From: Bacillota bacterium
GTDB lineage: Bacteria > Bacillota > Bacilli > Paenibacillales > NBRC-103111
Direction of reading: 5' to 3'
Assembly: GCA_023391955.1 (NCBI GenBank)
Contig: JAEWAA010000664.1
Coordinates: 1 to 22,642, forward strand
Length of the DNA: 22,642 nt
The translations under genes and the position numbers were made by a program. Below, one piece after another: positions 1 through 7,856 of this stretch (the first letter of the stretch is position 1; each line of letters opens with the position of its first letter). A model generated the notes under the pieces. That model saw only the letters and a program-made list of their open reading frames with translations. It had not been told where the DNA came from and did not search any database.

Positions 1-286
1 GCGGCAGACGGTTGGGACACCGGGAGAGCAGGCTGTCCCTCTGGGTGCGGCGGAACAAAAAGCCGTACAGACAAGGCAGCTTGGTAATCCATATCATATA
101 ACTCCATTGGGCCAAACGGTGGAGGAGCGGATGGGTGCCGTCCATGACGTCCACCACACGGATGCGGGCGCCGGGGTACAGCTCTTGGGCAGCCTCCGCA
201 ATCGCATGGGCCGCCTGGCGGTGACCGTCGCCCAGATTGCCCGTCAGGACAAGGATGGAGGGAGTGCGGTCGGCGGAATATCTCAT
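1..286 (-). CDS. MGDG synthase-like glycosyltransferase, N-terminal part (runs off left edge)
   Basis: Reading leftward from an ATG at 286 gives 95 uninterrupted codons to the window edge, starting MRYSADRTPSILVLTGNLGD. The N-terminal pattern ILVLTGNLGDGHRQAA, then VVDVMDG and a WSYMIW stretch, matches the N-terminal domain of monogalactosyldiacylglycerol-synthase-type GT-B enzymes. In Firmicutes these include the UgtP-type diacylglycerol glucosyltransferases, which use UDP-sugars at the inner face of the membrane. A GAGGTGA ribosome binding site lies 8 nt upstream, and the in-frame codon before it is a stop, so the start is firm. The catalytic C-terminal domain is outside the window, so the sugar donor and acceptor cannot be assigned. 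Confidence 0.8.
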   Translation of the reverse strand, partial: MRYSADRTPSILVLTGNLGDGHRQAAHAIAEAAQELYPGARIRVVDVMDGTHPLLHRLAQWSYMIWITKLPCLYGFLFRRTQRDSLLSRCPNRLP

Positions 287-403
287 TTTCCAGTTCACCT
301 CATTAGGCCTTAGGAGCCTGTCCAACGGAATAGTTTTGGTGACTACATATTCTTAAGGTTTCATTCCTTACCGGGAAAGGAGTGCCTTGGAGGCTCAAAC
401 ACG

Positions 404-453
404 TTTTGTCGGCCTTGATTTGATTCACTATTAAGGATTCAAGGCCGCCAAAA
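404..453. repeat. 15-bp imperfect inverted repeat with 20-nt AT-rich loop
   Basis: The arm at 404-418 (TTTTGTCGGCCTTGA) is complementary at 14 of 15 positions to 439-453. The arms enclose a 20-nt AT-rich loop. No U-run follows on either strand, so it does not read as a Rho-independent terminator. It could be an operator, a cruciform-forming site or a decayed mobile-element end. Confidence 0.55.
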
Positions 454-464
454 ACTCGCCCTCA

Positions 465-476
465 AAGCATATGCTT
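465..476. repeat. 12-bp perfect palindrome AAGCATATGCTT
   Basis: AAGCATATGCTT equals its own reverse complement. It sits 11 bp after the larger inverted repeat at 404-453 and 9 bp before a 7-bp hairpin at 486-503 (GTTTTCC, loop TGAG, GGAAAAC). The spacing suggests a regulatory site for the glycosyltransferase or the oxidoreductase, but no known operator was recognised. Confidence 0.4.
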
Positions 477-770
477 CCGAAGCCAGTTTTCCTGAGGGAA
501 AACTCTCAACTCTTTCCCTCCCAGTCATTCCACAAGAATATGTATTCACGTCGGACAGACTCCAGCCCAGCACAGGGCTTGGCCTCTCGTCCCTCCATAT
601 TAGCACGTTGCCCCAAGCAGAGCAAAAAGAACCTGCGCCGCCTTGACGGGCCCGAATGCCCGCTCCAGTGGGAGCCGGATGGGATTCATGATACTATAGA
701 GCAGAACAGGCCCAATACGGACCAACGGCACCGGGAAGGTCCGGGCAGGATACAATGGGGAGGCGTGCGG

Positions 771-1754
771 GTGGACAAGTTGATACGTTGGGGAATTATC
801 GGATGCGGAGATGTAACGGAGGTCAAAAGCGGGCCGGCCCTGCAGAAGGCGGCGGGGTCCAGCCTCACCGCCGTCATGCGGAGAAACGCCGCATTGGCAG
901 AGGATTATGCCAAGAGGCATGGGGTATCCCGCTGGTACGGACAGGCGGAACAGTTGATTGCTGACCCTGAGGTGGATGCAGTATATGTGGCAACGCCGCC
1001 ATCCTCCCATAAGGAGTATGCGCTAGCCGCCGCCAAAGCGGGCAAACCCGTCTATGTGGAAAAGCCCATGGCCATGAATGCGGCGGAATGCACCGCCATG
1101 ATCGAAGCATGCAAGGCTGCGGGCGTTCCTCTTTATGTGGCCTTTTACCGGCGGGGCTTGCCCAGATTTCAGCAGGTGAAGAAGTGGCTGGATGAGGGAG
1201 CCATCGGCGACATCCGGTTTGTGCGGACCGTACATATGGCTAAACCCTTGGCGCAGACAGGGGAAGAGATGTGGCGGGTGAATCCGGCCATTTCCGGAGG
1301 CGGGCTGTTTCTGGACCTGGGCAGTCATACCCTGGATCTCCTGGACTACCTGCTGGGACCCATCCGGGATGTAAGCGGCCACGCCTCCAATCTGGGCAGT
1401 CCTTATGCCGCGGAGGATACCGTATCCGGGGAATATATTTTCGAATCCGGGGTGCACGGGACAGGGATCTGGTGCTTCAATAGCTATGCGGATGAGGAAT
1501 ATAACGAAATCGTGGGGTCGAAGGGCAGCATATGGTTTTCCACCTTTGAGGAAAAGCCTGTGGTCCTGTGCACTGCGGAACAGGAGCAGAAGCTGAGTCT
1601 GGCGCATCCGCCCCATGTGCAGCAGCCGTTGATTCAAACGGTTGTGGATGAGCTGTTGGGCCGCGGAAAGGCGCTCTCCACCGGAGAGTCGGCCATCCGC
1701 ACCAGCAGGGTGGCGGAGATCTTGACCAGAGCATATTACGCCGGGGACCGGTAA
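771..1754 (+). CDS. Gfo/Idh/MocA family NAD(P)-dependent oxidoreductase
   Basis: The 327-residue product has the usual length and layout of the Gfo/Idh/MocA family of sugar and inositol dehydrogenases. An N-terminal Rossmann fold (residues 1-120) carries the nucleotide-binding turn GIIGCGDV near residue 8, the strand VYVATPPSSH at 71-80 and the hallmark EKP at 97-99. The C-terminal alpha/beta domain contains LFLDLGSHTLDLL, with the His and Asp typical of the catalytic site. GTG at 771 is chosen because GGGGAGG lies 7 nt upstream and homology-like sequence begins right there; the upstream in-frame extension to 471 is rejected. The substrate cannot be read from the sequence, and no sugar transporter lies next to it. 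Hairpins at 1781-1809 and 1851-1877 may end its transcript. Confidence 0.9.
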   Translation: MDKLIRWGIIGCGDVTEVKSGPALQKAAGSSLTAVMRRNAALAEDYAKRHGVSRWYGQAEQLIADPEVDAVYVATPPSSHKEYALAAAKAGKPVYVEKPMAMNAAECTAMIEACKAAGVPLYVAFYRRGLPRFQQVKKWLDEGAIGDIRFVRTVHMAKPLAQTGEEMWRVNPAISGGGLFLDLGSHTLDLLDYLLGPIRDVSGHASNLGSPYAAEDTVSGEYIFESGVHGTGIWCFNSYADEEYNEIVGSKGSIWFSTFEEKPVVLCTAEQEQKLSLAHPPHVQQPLIQTVVDELLGRGKALSTGESAIRTSRVAEILTRAYYAGDR

Positions 1755-1780
1755 ACGGGGCTTAAGGAGAAGTTTTCCCT

Positions 1781-1809
1781 AACACATCCGCCAGAGTGGG
1801 GGCGGTGTT
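1781..1809 (+). terminator. Weak hairpin downstream of the oxidoreductase
   Basis: CCGCC at 1788-1792 pairs with GGCGG at 1801-1805, extended past a bulge by AACA with TGTT, and is followed only by ATTT. It starts 26 nt after the stop codon. The T-tract is too poor for a confident terminator; the hairpin at 1851-1877 is better. Confidence 0.3.
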
Positions 1810-1978
1810 ATTTCAACGCTTTATCCGTCTGCTTCAACCCTATCCAGGCCAAGACCGGACCCAGTGCCGGTCTTTTTGTGCTTCCGCGCTCTCGGCCGGC
1901 GGCGCTGCGGCAGGCCTTCCGGAGATGAAGCTCCTGCTCCTCCAGCCACTTTTCCATTTGATAAATATTGGGTTCCAT
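1808..1978 (-). CDS. Small conserved-looking hypothetical protein, 56 aa
   Basis: A leftward frame encodes 56 residues beginning MEPNIYQMEKWLEEQELHLR and ending ALGPVLAWIGLKQTDKALK. The ATG at 1978 is preferred because AAGGAAGTG precedes it at good spacing; an in-frame ATG at 2011 would add 11 lysine-rich residues. The N-terminal part is charged and likely helical, and the C-terminal part is amphipathic. I recognise no family. It lies between a rightward oxidoreductase and a divergent regulator, with an AT-rich, promoter-like stretch upstream. Its 3' end contains the terminator-like hairpin at 1851-1877, which argues against it. However, the EamA gene at 9271 shows the same arrangement, so this is not disqualifying. 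Confidence 0.45.
   Translation of the reverse strand: MEPNIYQMEKWLEEQELHLRKACRSAAGRERGSTKRPALGPVLAWIGLKQTDKALK
1851..1877 (+). terminator. Rho-independent terminator for the oxidoreductase
   Basis: AAGACCGG at 1851-1858 pairs with CCGGTCTT at 1867-1874 around an 8-nt loop, and the T-run continues to 1877. It is about 100 nt after the oxidoreductase stop and overlaps codons of the small leftward ORF. Confidence 0.6.
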
Positions 1979-2041
1979 GTGATACACTTCCTTTTGTTTT
2001 CTCTCCTTCATTTTTGCAGATACAAAAGGGGATAAAAAGGG

Positions 2042-2057
2042 TATAATTGATTATAAT
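2042..2057. promoter_or_regulatory. AT-rich divergent promoter-like element
   Basis: Two TATAAT hexamers occur on the plus strand at 2042-2047 and 2052-2057. The complementary strand reads TATAAT across 2050-2055, so either flanking gene could use this stretch. No convincing -35 box was found at normal spacing for either direction. A short hairpin (CCTCT/AGAGG, 2063-2078) follows in the leader of the rightward regulator gene. Confidence 0.35.
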
Positions 2058-2105
2058 TATTTCCTCTTTTATGAGAGGGTCAAATCAGGAACAGGGTGGA
2101 TAGGC

Positions 2106-3965
2106 ATGCAACTTATCGAATATTACCATCTTCTCCATACGGAGCTGCCGGAGGCCCGCGGGGGGTTGCCCGTTACCTTGGAGCGGCTGTCCGGTATTTT
2201 TTATTGCTCGGAGCGCAATGTGAAGTTCATTCTCCACAAGATGGCGGATCAGAACTGGATCGTGTGGAAGCCGGGCCGGGGCCGGGGCAACCACTCGGAG
2301 CTCCAGCTGCTGGAGGATTCCAGCGTCCTGCTCCGGCAGGAGGCCATGCGGCTGGTGCAGGAGGAGAACATCAAGCCGGCCCTGGAGCTGGTGGGGCTTC
2401 CGGGTATGGAGCCGGGGGAGAAGGAGGCTTTTTTCCAATGGCTGGGCGGCGCCTTTGGCTATCAGGAGGTCAGCGGGCGGAGCCGGCCGCTGGAGGTCCT
2501 GCGGCTGCCGTATTACGCGCCGCTTCTGACTTTGGACCCTACGCGGATGATTTATTCCAAGGACATGCATCTGGTCCGGCAGCTGTTCGATACCCTTGTG
2601 CGGGTGAACCCCGAAACCGGTCAGGTCATGCCCCATCTGGCCCACCATTGGGAAGCCTCGGCAGACGGCAGGCTGTGGATCTTTTATCTGCGCAAAGGGG
2701 TCCGGTTCCACCATGGCCGGGAGCTGACGGCAGAGGATGCGGCCTTCAGCCTGCTGCGGCTGAAGGAGGCGGGAGAGCAGACGCCCTTCTCCTGGCTGGT
2801 CCGGGAGGTGGAGCAGGCCCGGGCCGTAGGCAGCTACATCCTGGAGGTGGAGCTTTCCGCCCCCAATTATATGTTTGACCGGTATGCCAGCTCCGCCGGT
2901 TTGTCTATCGTGCCCAAGGATGTATATGGAGGCCGTAAAATTCCCGCCCCCTTTGGTACAGGTCCCTTCCGGCTGGTGGAGTTTGATGCGTCCATGTGCA
3001 TCCTGGAAGCGTTCCCCGACTATTTCAGGGAGCGGGCCCTGCTGGACCGGGTGGAGCTGTGGGTGCTGCCCAGCGGTATGGAGGTGAAGCCCCAGCTGCG
3101 GGTCAGCGATTGGGGCTGTTCCCCCAAGCAGGGTCCGGAGAGCAGGCAGGACGAAGAGAATTTGTCTGCGGGGCTTATTGGCGGGCTGACGCGGGGCTGC
3201 AACTTTATGTCCTTTAATATCGAACGGCCGGGCCCTCAGCGCAATAGGCTTTTCCGGGAAGCGGTGCAGCTTCTCTTGAACCGGCAGGCTTTTATCCGGG
3301 AGGTCAAAAAGGACGCCAGCATCCCGGCCCAATGGCTTCTGCCCCCGGACCATCCGCCAGGGAATGATGCCGATCCGTGCCACGATGAGGCGGAGGGCCT
3401 CCAGCTTTTGAAGGAATCGGGCTACCGGGGAGAGCCCCTTACGCTGATGCTGAACACAGGGCATGTGGAGATGGCGGAATGGATCGTCCGCTGGCTGGGC
3501 CAATATGGCATTCAAGTGAAGCTGGATGTCATGAGCCGGGAGGAGGCCGCCGGGTTAAAATGGGTTAAACATGCCCAATGTTATGTGGGCGGGCTGGCGG
3601 CGGATGAGGATACGGTGATGTTTCTTCTTGAGCTGCTGCATGCGGGGCATTACTCCGGATTTTTCCTGCACGGGGAGCTCCGGCGGGAGCTGGAGGAGCG
3701 GCTGTCCGGAATCCGGCGGGAAGCTAAGGAGGAGGTCAGGAGAAACGGGCTTAAGGAGCTGCAGAATCTGCTGGCCAGAGACCGGAATGTTATCCTGCTC
3801 ATTCACCCTGCCAACAAGGTTGTGCATTCCCCCAATCTGCGCGGTGTAACCGTCAATACCCTGGGTCAGGTGGATTTTAAAGATTTATGGTTCCAGCCTG
3901 AAACCTTTTCCCAGGATTCACCGTCTAGGAGGCAGGTACATCCAATTCCCAGAGAGGGTGGTTAA
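2106..3965 (+). CDS. SgrR-like transcriptional regulator with solute-binding domain
   Basis: The 619-residue protein matches the SgrR architecture. An N-terminal helix-turn-helix (about residues 1-110; the region LERLSGIFYCSERNVKFILH is the likely DNA-reading part) is followed by a family 5 oligopeptide/nickel-type solute-binding domain from about 160 (LRLPYYAPLLTLDP, then LFDTLVRVNPETGQVMPHLA and a GTGPF motif). There is no signal peptide, so it should be cytoplasmic and sense a small molecule with the periplasmic-binding-like domain. In enterobacteria SgrR responds to sugar-phosphate stress; whether that holds here is unknown. The ATG at 2106 has AGGGTGG 6 nt upstream. The gene ends 5 nt before the start of the YcdB/SLH gene, whose ribosome binding site lies inside its last codons, so the two are probably cotranscribed. 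Confidence 0.85.
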   Translation: MQLIEYYHLLHTELPEARGGLPVTLERLSGIFYCSERNVKFILHKMADQNWIVWKPGRGRGNHSELQLLEDSSVLLRQEAMRLVQEENIKPALELVGLPGMEPGEKEAFFQWLGGAFGYQEVSGRSRPLEVLRLPYYAPLLTLDPTRMIYSKDMHLVRQLFDTLVRVNPETGQVMPHLAHHWEASADGRLWIFYLRKGVRFHHGRELTAEDAAFSLLRLKEAGEQTPFSWLVREVEQARAVGSYILEVELSAPNYMFDRYASSAGLSIVPKDVYGGRKIPAPFGTGPFRLVEFDASMCILEAFPDYFRERALLDRVELWVLPSGMEVKPQLRVSDWGCSPKQGPESRQDEENLSAGLIGGLTRGCNFMSFNIERPGPQRNRLFREAVQLLLNRQAFIREVKKDASIPAQWLLPPDHPPGNDADPCHDEAEGLQLLKESGYRGEPLTLMLNTGHVEMAEWIVRWLGQYGIQVKLDVMSREEAAGLKWVKHAQCYVGGLAADEDTVMFLLELLHAGHYSGFFLHGELRRELEERLSGIRREAKEEVRRNGLKELQNLLARDRNVILLIHPANKVVHSPNLRGVTVNTLGQVDFKDLWFQPETFSQDSPSRRQVHPIPREGG

Positions 3966-3970
3966 CGGTT

Positions 3971-6373
3971 ATGAAAAAATCATTCAAAGCCGGTGCAGTA
4001 GGCTTGAGCGCTGCGCTGCTGCTTGCCGGAGCTCTGCCGGCGGCTGCGTCTTCTGTTCCTGTTCCTGCAGCTTCTGCATCCAACTCGGCGAGCGGCTCCG
4101 CTTCGGTATCCGCCCCTGGCTCTGAGGCGGCCGTAAACACGGACACCGCCATCAAACGCGACCAGGCTGTTGAGCTGGCCCGCAAGCTTGCCCAGGTGCC
4201 CCAGGATTACGAGGTCTCCAACGTCACCCTGCAGACGGCTTCGGCAGCCGGCACAGCCGGGGCCACATGGTCCATCAACTTTTCCAAACAAGTAAAGGAT
4301 AAGTATTACGGCAATTATTATATCGGGATCTCTGCGGAAACCGGCGAGCTGACTCAGATGAGCGCCTATATCAACAATGTGGATTCCCCGCCCGCCTATC
4401 CGCCGGAGAAGGATCTGAAGGCGGCCAAGGTGGTGGCGGAGGCCTTCATCAACAGCCTGTATCCGGGCAAGCTGACGGAAACCCGCTACAATACCGTTGC
4501 CGAGGATAATTTCAAAACACCGCTCATGGGCGACGTGCGCTACAACTACCGCTATGACCGTGTGGTCAATGGTATAGTGTTTCCGGGGAACGGCATCAGC
4601 GTGGATGTGAACGGCTCCGGCCAGGTGGTGGGCTTCAACTATCAGTGGGATAAAAATACCCAGTTCCCGGACCCCGCTTCCGTCATCTCCCAAGAGAAGG
4701 CAGAGAGCCTCTGGAAGGAGAAGTCCAAGCTCACTACCTCTTATTTCCGGCCGTATAACAAAAACACCAATACAACTTCGCCCTTCATTGCTTACCGGCT
4801 GTCGCCGGTTCAGCTGAATGCGCTCACCGGAGAGGTGTACGCCGGCTATGGGCCGGTACAAGAGTCCGGCGGTCTCATCGCTTCAGCGCCTCTTGGAGCA
4901 GCCCCCGCCAAGGATAAGCAGCTTACACAAAGCCAGGCCATCGATGCTGTAACGGCCCGTTTCCCCCTGCCGGCGGGAGCCAAGCTGGAGAACGCCTCCT
5001 ACCAGGAATACAATGAAAATAATATGGACGGCCTCACACGCGCCTGGAATATCAGCTGGACGCTCCCCGAGGATGAAAAAAGCAAGTCCGAAGCAGCGGA
5101 TAAAATCGCCTATCCTATCGGCTCGCGTTCCATCCGCGCCGCTGTGGATGCGTCCACGGGAGAGATCAAAAACTATTCCCGCAACGAGTACCGGCCTTAT
5201 GTGGCAACTGCGATGAAGCCGGAGGATTATAAGATCGCCATTGATACGGCCAAAGCTACAGCGGTGGAGCTGGTGAAAAGCCTGGTTCCCCATATGGCCC
5301 ATCAGTTGGAGCTCCACTACAGCGACCCGACCAAACAAGCGGCCGCCTCCTACTGGAACTCCAATCCGTCTTACGGCTTCAGCTTTGACCGGACCATCGA
5401 CGGCATTCTTACCGGCGAAACTGTCCAGGTCACCGTGGATGCAACCAACGGCGCCGTGGTCAATTATAACAATAACCTGACCGGCTACAGCTATCCGGCA
5501 TCCAAGCCGGCTTTGACAGACCCGGCCGAAGCGAAGGAAAAGCTGCTTAGCCAATACAAGCTGCAGCTGCAATATGTAGTAGACTGGGTGGCGGGTTATG
5601 ACGGCAGCTATCCCATCGAGAAGTACAATCTGATGGTGGCTGCCGGGGAGCTTCCGCCTTCCGCTGCAGGCAATCAAAAGGTGCGCCTGTCCTACGTGCC
5701 GGTAGCCCAGAACACAGACCTGGCGAACGGTTATTTCCTGGACGCGCAGACCGGTGAGTGGAGGGACAACCGCAATGGCGAAACAGCCCGTTCCGACCGG
5801 GCGGCCGCCACGGATATTGCCGGACATTGGGCAGAGCGGGCCTTGTCCCTGATGGTGGAATATAATGCCATCGACCTCAAGGACGGCAAGGCCAACCCCG
5901 ATCAGACGGCTACCCGCGGCGAGCTGATCAAGATGCTGGTGCTGGCCGCAAGCGGCGGTTATCTGCCGATGGCTTATGACTCCTCCCGCGCAGCCTCCTT
6001 CAGCGACGTTAAAGCCTCCAGCGCCTTGTTCGCTTTTGTGGAGAATGCGGTGGATATGAATCTGATCGACCGTGACCCGTCCGGTGAGTTTAATCCGGAC
6101 CAGATCATGACCCGCGATGATATGGCGCAGCTGATCGTCCGGGCGTTGGGCTACAACAAGCTGGCCCAGCAAAGCAGCATGTTCCGTCTGGATGTGGCGG
6201 ATGCCGAAACCATCCAGCACAAGGGTCATGCGGCTATCGCCGTAGGCCTGGGCATTATGAGCACCGACGGCAGCCAATTCCGTCCTGCCGACGAAGTGAC
6301 CCGTGCCCAAGCCGCCACCGCCTTCTTCCGGTTCTTGGAGAAGCGCGGCACCCTGCAGGATTCCCGTTATTAA
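3971..6373 (+). CDS. Secreted YcdB/YcdC-repeat protein with three C-terminal SLH domains
   Basis: The 800-residue product starts with a Sec signal peptide (MKKSFKAGAVGL, hydrophobic core, ALPAAA with likely cleavage near residue 26), then a low-complexity Ala/Ser/Pro linker. Two related PepSY-like YcdB/YcdC modules follow, about residues 55-300 and 315-560. Each has a QAVELA- or QAIDAV-type helix, an ELVKSL-like helix, and a strand pattern such as YDRVVNGIVFPGNGISVDVN or FDRTIDGILTGETVQVTVD, ending in a short glycine/asparagine turn. Three SLH domains begin near residues 614, 676 and 739 (DIAGHWAERAL; FSDVKASSALFAFVE; LDVADAETIQHKG) and should bind cell-wall secondary polymer. GAGAGGGTGG about 9 nt before the ATG is the ribosome binding site. 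The biochemical role of YcdB modules is unknown. A strong terminator follows. Confidence 0.88.
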   Translation: MKKSFKAGAVGLSAALLLAGALPAAASSVPVPAASASNSASGSASVSAPGSEAAVNTDTAIKRDQAVELARKLAQVPQDYEVSNVTLQTASAAGTAGATWSINFSKQVKDKYYGNYYIGISAETGELTQMSAYINNVDSPPAYPPEKDLKAAKVVAEAFINSLYPGKLTETRYNTVAEDNFKTPLMGDVRYNYRYDRVVNGIVFPGNGISVDVNGSGQVVGFNYQWDKNTQFPDPASVISQEKAESLWKEKSKLTTSYFRPYNKNTNTTSPFIAYRLSPVQLNALTGEVYAGYGPVQESGGLIASAPLGAAPAKDKQLTQSQAIDAVTARFPLPAGAKLENASYQEYNENNMDGLTRAWNISWTLPEDEKSKSEAADKIAYPIGSRSIRAAVDASTGEIKNYSRNEYRPYVATAMKPEDYKIAIDTAKATAVELVKSLVPHMAHQLELHYSDPTKQAAASYWNSNPSYGFSFDRTIDGILTGETVQVTVDATNGAVVNYNNNLTGYSYPASKPALTDPAEAKEKLLSQYKLQLQYVVDWVAGYDGSYPIEKYNLMVAAGELPPSAAGNQKVRLSYVPVAQNTDLANGYFLDAQTGEWRDNRNGETARSDRAAATDIAGHWAERALSLMVEYNAIDLKDGKANPDQTATRGELIKMLVLAASGGYLPMAYDSSRAASFSDVKASSALFAFVENAVDMNLIDRDPSGEFNPDQIMTRDDMAQLIVRALGYNKLAQQSSMFRLDVADAETIQHKGHAAIAVGLGIMSTDGSQFRPADEVTRAQAATAFFRFLEKRGTLQDSRY

Positions 6374-6391
6374 GCATTGAAGCCGTACCAG

Positions 6392-6437
6392 CCTCCCCTT
6401 GAGCGGACTCCCGTCCGGCGGGGAGGTTTTTTTATTT
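6392..6437 (+). terminator. Rho-independent terminator after the YcdB/SLH gene
   Basis: CCTCCCC (6392-6398) pairs with GGGGAGG (6420-6426). A second internal stem, CGGAC/GTCCG, lies inside, and TTTTTTTATTT follows. It lies 19 nt after the stop codon. Confidence 0.9.
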
Positions 6438-6713
6438 GGTGCTAACATGGTCCGAGCCCGTTAGAAATTTCCATATGCTGTCCAGCATGATCCTGCAAAA
6501 GTGCTTCTAATCTGCTGGAATTTCGCCTCTCCCTGCACCCCAAGTGTAAAAGTGCATCTATTTTCCGCTGCGGGATACATCTTGCTCCCATCTGGCGAAA
6601 ATAACTGCACTTTTGCAGGATGGACCGTAAAATGAAGGTTTGTTTACCAAATACATGCACTTTTGCATTTCGGAAGTTTTCGGAAGAGGTTGGGAGTAAC
6701 ACAAAGATTGAAA
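6438..6713. repeat. Intergenic repeat cluster A: four copies of the TGCA-AAAG-TGCA element
   Basis: Between two converging terminators lie four copies of a short element. They are 6494-6504 (TGCAAAAGTGC, plus), 6545-6556 (TGTAAAAGTGCA, plus), 6606-6617 (TGCACTTTTGCA, the reverse form) and 6656-6667 (TGCACTTTTGCA, reverse). An AT-rich AAAATA-type flank accompanies most copies on the same side of the element. The first and third copies form a perfect 15-bp inverted repeat: 6490-6504 against 6607-6621. The stretch holds no convincing gene; frames covering it are low quality. Confidence 0.75.
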
Positions 6714-6748
6714 TAAAAAAGCCCCTGCCCGGTAAGGGAGGGGCAGGG
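6714..6748 (-). terminator. Rho-independent terminator of the acetyltransferase gene
   Basis: On the minus strand, CCCTGCCC (6741-6748) pairs with GGGCAGGG (6723-6730). GC and a T-run (complement of the A-run at 6714-6720) follow. It lies about 20 nt after the stop codon of the leftward acetyltransferase gene. Confidence 0.88.
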
Positions 6749-6770
6749 AGCAAAGAAGCTGCGCCGGAGC

Positions 6771-7676
6771 TTAATAGCCCGTACAGATTTCCTCCCGCAC
6801 AAAAGCCTGGGTATCCAGTCTGTAATAGTCGTTGATATAAGTTTCCCGGAAGCCGCAGCGGTGGTATAAGGTCAGAGCCTCGGCGTTGTTGCAGGCAACC
6901 TCCAGGGTCATGCTGCGCAGGCCCTGTTTGTTGGCCAGGCCGATGGCGGACAGGAGAATCTGCCGTCCGTAACCCTTGCGGCGGTGCTGCGGCACCACAG
7001 AAAAGCAGAAGAAGTGGGCATTGCCGTCGCGGATATGGGAATTGATCCGTCCCACCGCTTCCCCTTGTTCATTATAGGCAATGTAGGGTGTGTCCTGGGG
7101 AGGGTTGTCCAGCGTCATGTCCACCAGCGCCTCGGACTCCTCCTCGGAGGAATCGAAACCGAGGGAGTCCAGGCGGATCAGAAGCTCCCGCTGGGACTTG
7201 ACGCCGCGGGCCAGCCGGATGCCGGTGAGGGGTTCATGCGCCACCTGCTCCGCCAGCTTCATGCCGTAATCCGAGATGGTGTAGGCGGCCCGCCTGGCTT
7301 CGGCAAAGGCCTTGGCCCCTTGGGACTGGCGCGGACAGGCAAACAGCAGGGACGGAATGTTCTGCTTGCGGGCAGATTGCAGAGCGGCCTCCGTCAATGC
7401 GTTGAAGATCCCCTTCTGCCGGAAATCCGGGTGGACCATACCGCCCACCTCGGCCTCCTTGGGCACGAAGTGGTACAATGCCAGAAAGCCCACCAGCTTT
7501 CCCCGCTCATACCACAGAAAATCATTGGCCGTCCCCCGGGGCCGGTGCTCCAGCATTCCCCAGTTCAGCTTCAGCTCCAGGCTGTCCGCCTTCGCGCAAC
7601 GACCGGCCAGCTCCCGTACCTCCTGGAGCTGCCGCTCCGTCATCCCGTCCGGAATTACCAACCCATGTTTTATCAA
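6771..7676 (-). CDS. Tandem GNAT-family N-acetyltransferase
   Basis: The roughly 301-residue protein contains two GNAT acetyltransferase folds. The first (about 15-140) has the acetyl-CoA loop region GGMVHPDFRQKGIFNAL. The second (about 165-295) has the better motif A, VVPQHRRKGYGRQIL, followed by LEVACNNAEALTLYHRCGF, typical of GNAT motif B. Paired GNAT folds occur in mycothiol synthase and many uncharacterised enzymes; usually only one is active, here more likely the C-terminal one. The acceptor substrate is unknown. The start is uncertain: TTG at 7676 has AAGGGG 9 nt upstream, while TTG at 7682 is in frame but only 3 nt from it; no ATG fits. It is transcribed alone, away from the YihY gene, and ends at a good terminator. 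Confidence 0.82.
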   Translation of the reverse strand: MIKHGLVIPDGMTERQLQEVRELAGRCAKADSLELKLNWGMLEHRPRGTANDFLWYERGKLVGFLALYHFVPKEAEVGGMVHPDFRQKGIFNALTEAALQSARKQNIPSLLFACPRQSQGAKAFAEARRAAYTISDYGMKLAEQVAHEPLTGIRLARGVKSQRELLIRLDSLGFDSSEEESEALVDMTLDNPPQDTPYIAYNEQGEAVGRINSHIRDGNAHFFCFSVVPQHRRKGYGRQILLSAIGLANKQGLRSMTLEVACNNAEALTLYHRCGFRETYINDYYRLDTQAFVREEICTGY

Positions 7677-7856
7677 AACCAATTGCCCCTTTTTTCAAAA
7701 GTCATATAATAAGGTGCTGACTGTCTGCATCACCTGTGTTGTCTTGTTTCAGCGCATCTTCCGCGCGGGTATGAACATCACATCTTCACCTTCGGGCGAA
7801 TCCAAGGTGTTCTTTTGGGAAAAAATATCAATCAAGAGCGAAGGGAGCGGACGGCG

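Larger units (their letters stand above)
287..770. other. Intergenic spacer rich in palindromes, no convincing gene
   Basis: This 484-bp gap separates two divergently oriented genes. The frame of the downstream oxidoreductase stays open back to 471, but the encoded 100 residues resemble nothing expected, and a good ribosome binding site occurs only before the GTG at 771. A short leftward reading at 600-689 (starting MNPIRLPLERAFGPV) has protein-like composition but no visible ribosome binding site. It could be a decayed fragment. The part from 404 to 503 holds three palindromic elements, listed separately. No clear sigma-A promoter was recognised. Confidence 0.6.

Noticed and set aside
600..689. 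Small leftward ORF in the first spacer
   Set aside because: It has only 29 residues with no ribosome binding site. It is noted as a possible decayed fragment but not supportable as a gene.
471..770. N-terminal extension of the oxidoreductase by 100 residues
   Set aside because: The extension has no family character and covers the palindrome cluster, while GTG at 771 has a good ribosome binding site and begins the Rossmann fold.
2085..3515. 476-codon open frame antisense to the SgrR-like gene
   Set aside because: It is the complement of a well-supported gene and is Gln/Pro/His-rich shadow sequence.
4883..6448. 521-codon open frame antisense to the YcdB/SLH gene
   Set aside because: It is the complement of a clear secreted protein gene, rich in His/Gly/Arg without recognisable domains.
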